From the NCBI GenBank assembly GCA_964526565.1, contig CAZGMC010000103.1:1-14741 (forward strand): a stretch of DNA of 14,741 nucleotides, written 5' to 3'. The notes under the pieces were generated by a model. That model searched no databases. It was not told where the DNA came from and was given only the letters and a program-made list of their open reading frames with translations. Below are positions 12,187 through 14,741 of this stretch, in pieces (within the stretch, counting starts at the first letter, position 1; each line of letters opens with the position of its first letter). The position numbers and the translations under genes are program-made. The DNA is from CAZGMC01 sp964526565 (GTDB taxonomy: Bacteria > Pseudomonadota > Alphaproteobacteria > DSM-16000 > Inquilinaceae).

Positions 12187-12882
12187 ATGCCGCACTGCCA
12201 CTTCGCCCCGATCGGCCCCCGCGCCCGGTCCCGCGCCCGGTCCTGCACTTGGCCCTGCGATCCGCCCCGGACCCCGGTCGCGGCCGTGATCGCCGTCGTG
12301 CTGTTGGCACTCGCCGTGACCGCCTGCGTGCCGACCCGGTTCGGACGGACGCCGCCGCCGACGCTCGACTACGTCGCCGACCGGGTCGTGCTGCAGCGCG
12401 ACTTCGCCTACCTGCCCGGCGCCACCGAGCTGGACCCGGTGCGGCTCGACGAGCTCGACGCCTTCGTGGAGGAGATCGGCATCCGCCCGGCGGACGAGGT
12501 TCTGGTCATCGGCCACGGGCCGCTGTCCTATCAACGGGCGCGGCGCATGGCGCTGGAGCTCAATGCCCGCGGCGTCGGCGATACGGAACTGCGCCACACC
12601 GACACGCCGCGCGACCGCGTCACGGTGGCGGTCGCGCGCACCGTGCCGATCGCCACCGCCTGCCTGGTCGAACGCCATGTCCGCTTCGGCGGCAGCTACG
12701 CCCTGCTGCCGTCGCCCGGCTGCGCCAACGCCAGCAACTTGGCGCGCATGATGGCCGATCCGGCCGACCTGTACGGCGGCCAGGCGCTGGGCCCGGCCGA
12801 AGGTGCGGTGGCCGGCGAGGGCGTCCGCCGCTACCGCGAAGGCACCGAAGAAGGGCTCCAGGTGGAGGTCACCTCGCAATGA
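12187..12882 (+). CDS. cpaD: Tad pilus lipoprotein CpaD
   Basis: A 231-residue lipoprotein of the CpaD family, thought to help insert or stabilise the CpaC secretin. The lipobox VTAC puts the lipidated cysteine at residue 47, after the hydrophobic core VAAVIAVVLLALAVTA. The n-region before the core is unusually long (about 30 residues) and contains a duplicated RARS. Family hallmarks are VLQRDFAYLPGATEL, the central ADEVLVIGHGPLSYQRARRM and the C-terminal GCANASNLARMMADPADL (178-195). The start at 12187 is supported by GGGAGG about seven bases upstream; an internal GTG start nearer the core is an alternative. Its TGA overlaps the cpaE ATG by four bases, so the two are probably translationally coupled. 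Confidence 0.92.
   Translation: MPHCHFAPIGPRARSRARSCTWPCDPPRTPVAAVIAVVLLALAVTACVPTRFGRTPPPTLDYVADRVVLQRDFAYLPGATELDPVRLDELDAFVEEIGIRPADEVLVIGHGPLSYQRARRMALELNARGVGDTELRHTDTPRDRVTVAVARTVPIATACLVERHVRFGGSYALLPSPGCANASNLARMMADPADLYGGQALGPAEGAVAGEGVRRYREGTEEGLQVEVTSQ
12218..12241 (+). repeat. Perfect 12-bp tandem duplication in the cpaD signal region
   Basis: CCCGCGCCCGGT occurs twice without a gap (12218-12229 and 12230-12241). It encodes the RARS-RARS repeat in the n-region of the CpaD signal peptide. Confidence 0.8.
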
Positions 12883-14096
12883 ACGCGATGACCAAGAGCG
12901 CCGACAGCGGCGGCCGCACGGCGCCCGGACGGCCGACCGAACCGATCCTGGCGTTCGCCTGTGACGAAGACACGCTGGAGGTCGTCGCCCGTGTCGTGCC
13001 CGGCGGCCGCCGCGGTGTGGAGGTGCGCGAGGGTGGTGTCGGCGCCGCCACCGCCGCCATCCAGCAGGGCGCCAACCCCGAGCTTCTGATCGTCGACATC
13101 TCCGACTCGGCCGCCCCGGTGGCCGACATGACCGCCCTGACCGCCGCCTGCGGGTCCGGCACCACCGTGGTCGCGCTGGGTGCGGAGAACGATGTGGGAT
13201 TGTACCGCGGCCTGCTCGGCGCCGGCGTCACCGACTACCTGGTCAAGCCGGTGACCGGCCAGGAACTGCGCCGCACCATCCTGACTGCCGGCCGGGCGGA
13301 GGACCAGGCCGAGCAGTCGGTCAACGGCCGGGTCGGCGCGGTCATCGGCGCCCGCGGCGGCGTCGGCTCGTCCAGCATCGCCATCGGCGTGGCCTGGGCG
13401 CTGGCCCACGAGCATCGCAAGCAGGTCGCCCTGGTCGACCTCGACATGCACTTTGGCACGGTGGCGCTCAGCCTGGATCTGGAGCCGGGCAACGGACTGC
13501 GCAGCGCGCTGGAGAACGCCGACCGCATCGACTCGCTGTTCGTCGCCAGCGCCCTGGTGCACCTCAGCGACACCCTGTTCGTGCTCGGCGGCGAGGAGTC
13601 GCTCGACCAGCCGTTCCCGGTCGAGCCCGAGCCGCTGGAACTGCTCGTGGCCGAACTTCGCCGCATCTTCGACATGGTCGTGCTCGACGTGCCGCGGCAC
13701 CTGGTGCCCGCCATCGGCCCGGCCCTGGCGACGATGAACGGGCTGGCCGTGGCCACCGACCTGTCGCTGGCCGGCCTGCGCGACACGGTGCGCATCCGTA
13801 CCGGCCTGACGCGCATGGCACCGGATGTGCCGGTGCGCGTCGTCGCCAGCCGTGTCGGTCTGGAAAAGGGCGCGGAGCTCTCCCCCGCCGAGTTCGAAAA
13901 AGGCCTCGGTGCGAAGATCGACCATATCGTCGCCGAGGAGCCCAGGGCGGCCAAGGCGGCCCTCAACGGCAAGCCGCTGGCCAGCATGCTGCGCGGCAAC
14001 CGCGGCGGCCAGGCGCTGGGCCTGCTGGCGCGGCAGATGGGCGGCATCGACCAGGCCGGGCGCGGCGGCAGGAAGTGGTTCGGGCTGTGGAGATAG
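12879..14096 (+). CDS. cpaE: Tad pilus assembly ATPase-like localisation protein CpaE (TadZ)
   Basis: A 405-residue protein with a receiver-like N-terminal domain (about 22-137; LLIVDISD with Asp73, and LVKP at 121-124) and a MinD/ParA-like domain from about 151. CpaE/TadZ proteins mark the pilus assembly site at the pole. The P-loop region is GARGGVGSSSIA (157-168). Compared with the deviant Walker A KGGxxGKT, the first lysine is Arg and the second is Ser, so ATP hydrolysis may be weak or absent, as in other TadZ proteins. The switch-like segment VALVDLDMHFGTVAL (183-197) is kept, as is VVLDVPRH. The frame is open far upstream through cpaC and cpaD, but the ATG at 12879 overlaps the cpaD stop (ATGA) and gives the family N-terminus. 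Confidence 0.93.
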   Translation: MNAMTKSADSGGRTAPGRPTEPILAFACDEDTLEVVARVVPGGRRGVEVREGGVGAATAAIQQGANPELLIVDISDSAAPVADMTALTAACGSGTTVVALGAENDVGLYRGLLGAGVTDYLVKPVTGQELRRTILTAGRAEDQAEQSVNGRVGAVIGARGGVGSSSIAIGVAWALAHEHRKQVALVDLDMHFGTVALSLDLEPGNGLRSALENADRIDSLFVASALVHLSDTLFVLGGEESLDQPFPVEPEPLELLVAELRRIFDMVVLDVPRHLVPAIGPALATMNGLAVATDLSLAGLRDTVRIRTGLTRMAPDVPVRVVASRVGLEKGAELSPAEFEKGLGAKIDHIVAEEPRAAKAALNGKPLASMLRGNRGGQALGLLARQMGGIDQAGRGGRKWFGLWR

Positions 14097-14101
14097 ACGC
14101 G

Positions 14102-14741
14102 ATGCTGGACAGCCGGCTCTCGTCCCGGCTCACTCCGCCGCGGCCGAACGGCGGGGAGCCCGCCGCCGCGCCCGCGACGGATGCGGCCGGTGACGGCGCC
14201 GCCGCACCCTCGCTCAGCCCCTATCTGAGCGGCCTGTTCGAGCGTCTGCAGCCGCTGGTCGCCGCCCGTCTGCCGCCCGGCCGGGCGCAGCACATGCCGC
14301 GCAAGGAGGTGGCCGGGCAGGTCAGCGACATCCTGATGGACGTGCTCGACCTGGAAGACGACCCGCCGGGCCTGAGCGACCAGCGCCGCCTGGTGGCGCT
14401 GCTCACCGAGTACCTGCTGACCGCCGAGCCGCTCGACCTGCCACCGCCGGAGCCGGAAGCGCCGCCCGAACGGCTTGTCGGCCGCGCCAATTGTGCCGCC
14501 CAGGCGCGGCCGTCGCTCGAGGATGCCAAGCGCCGCATCAAGCCGCTGGTGCTGGAGCGCATCGATGTCGGTGCCGCCTCGACCCTCGACTACACGTCGC
14601 TGGTGCGCGAACTGGGCGGCGTCGTCGCCGAGATCCGCGACGAGCTGCGCCTGCCGCTGACCAACAACGAGCACAACGACCTGGTCACCGCCCTGGTCGA
14701 CGACATGGTCGGGCTGGGGCCGCTGGAGTCGCTGCTGGCCG
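14102..14741 (+). CDS. cpaF: Tad pilus assembly ATPase CpaF (TadA), N-terminal part, runs off the right edge
   Basis: The first 213 codons of the secretion ATPase that powers Flp pilus assembly. It starts 5 bp after the cpaE stop. Residues 1-40 are a Pro/Ala-rich lead. Residues 140-213 (AKRRIKPLVLERIDV...NDLVTALVDDMVGLGPLESLLA) are the standard helical N-terminal module that precedes the ATPase core of CpaF. Residues 49-113 align to 146-210 without gaps at an offset of 97, sharing P-L-V, R, G, A, D, P, L-V, L and the closing P-L, so the module looks duplicated. A Pro/Glu-rich linker (113-124) separates the copies. Walker motifs lie beyond the window. Identification rests on the module, gene order and spacing. 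Confidence 0.9.
   Translation, partial: MLDSRLSSRLTPPRPNGGEPAAAPATDAAGDGAAAPSLSPYLSGLFERLQPLVAARLPPGRAQHMPRKEVAGQVSDILMDVLDLEDDPPGLSDQRRLVALLTEYLLTAEPLDLPPPEPEAPPERLVGRANCAAQARPSLEDAKRRIKPLVLERIDVGAASTLDYTSLVRELGGVVAEIRDELRLPLTNNEHNDLVTALVDDMVGLGPLESLLA

Noticed and set aside
11379..12878. Upstream 500 codons of the open frame that continues into cpaE
   Set aside because: Shadow of cpaC and cpaD in another frame. The true cpaE start is the ATG at 12879 overlapping the cpaD stop.
9880..12879. 999-codon minus-strand ORF
   Set aside because: Antisense to cpaB, cpaC and cpaD; long only because stops are rare in this frame of GC-rich coding DNA. No domain is seen and its composition is low-complexity.
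1..14741. tRNA, rRNA, CRISPR array, integrase, transposase or toxin-antitoxin pair
   Set aside because: I looked for each and found no sequence that supports any of them; the short tandem repeats present are not spaced like CRISPR.

Overview
The window is chromosomal DNA of a GC-rich alphaproteobacterium. The evidence is an ATP12-type F1-ATPase assembly chaperone (typical of alphaproteobacteria and mitochondria), a DUF1640 coiled-coil protein, and a tad/cpa pilus locus in the alphaproteobacterial order flp-cpaABCDEF. Rhodospirillales-like is a reasonable guess from gene style but is not proven. No rRNA, tRNA, CRISPR array, integrase or transposase was seen.

Layout. Positions 1-572 (minus) hold the 5' part of an unrecognised gene with a small helical LigA-like N-terminal domain followed by a Met/Pro-rich tail with 32-residue tandem repeats; it runs off the left edge. 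Divergently, 854-1558 encodes the ATP12 chaperone and 1625-2293 a membrane-anchored protein with a hendecad (11-residue) coiled coil. Positions ~2380-2790 are an AT-rich island carrying a small membrane-protein gene that looks frameshifted at a T6 run; the island appears to have replaced the last codons of potC.

Positions 2766-8414 (minus) form a polyamine block. In transcription order it has a gamma-glutamylputrescine synthetase-like enzyme (puuA) with its own terminator, a repeat-rich spacer, a small lipoprotein, and then potD-potB-potC, a spermidine/putrescine-type ABC importer with a Tat-exported binding protein. No ATPase (potA) is present. The likely logic is import of a polyamine followed by gamma-glutamylation, but substrates are inferred from family only.

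From 8818 to the right edge (plus) lies a Tad pilus locus: the Flp pilin, the CpaA prepilin peptidase, CpaB, the CpaC secretin, the CpaD lipoprotein, the TadZ-like CpaE with a degenerate P-loop, and the N-terminal third of the CpaF ATPase, whose helical N-terminal module appears duplicated. Hairpins lie between flp and cpaA, and an inverted repeat sits just downstream of a good flp promoter. The remaining tad genes (tadB, tadC and others) would be expected beyond the right edge.

The most unusual items are the LigA-like/Met-Pro repeat protein at the left edge, the frameshifted AT-rich island, the hendecad protein, the palindromic repeat at 6689-6797, and the duplicated module in CpaF.
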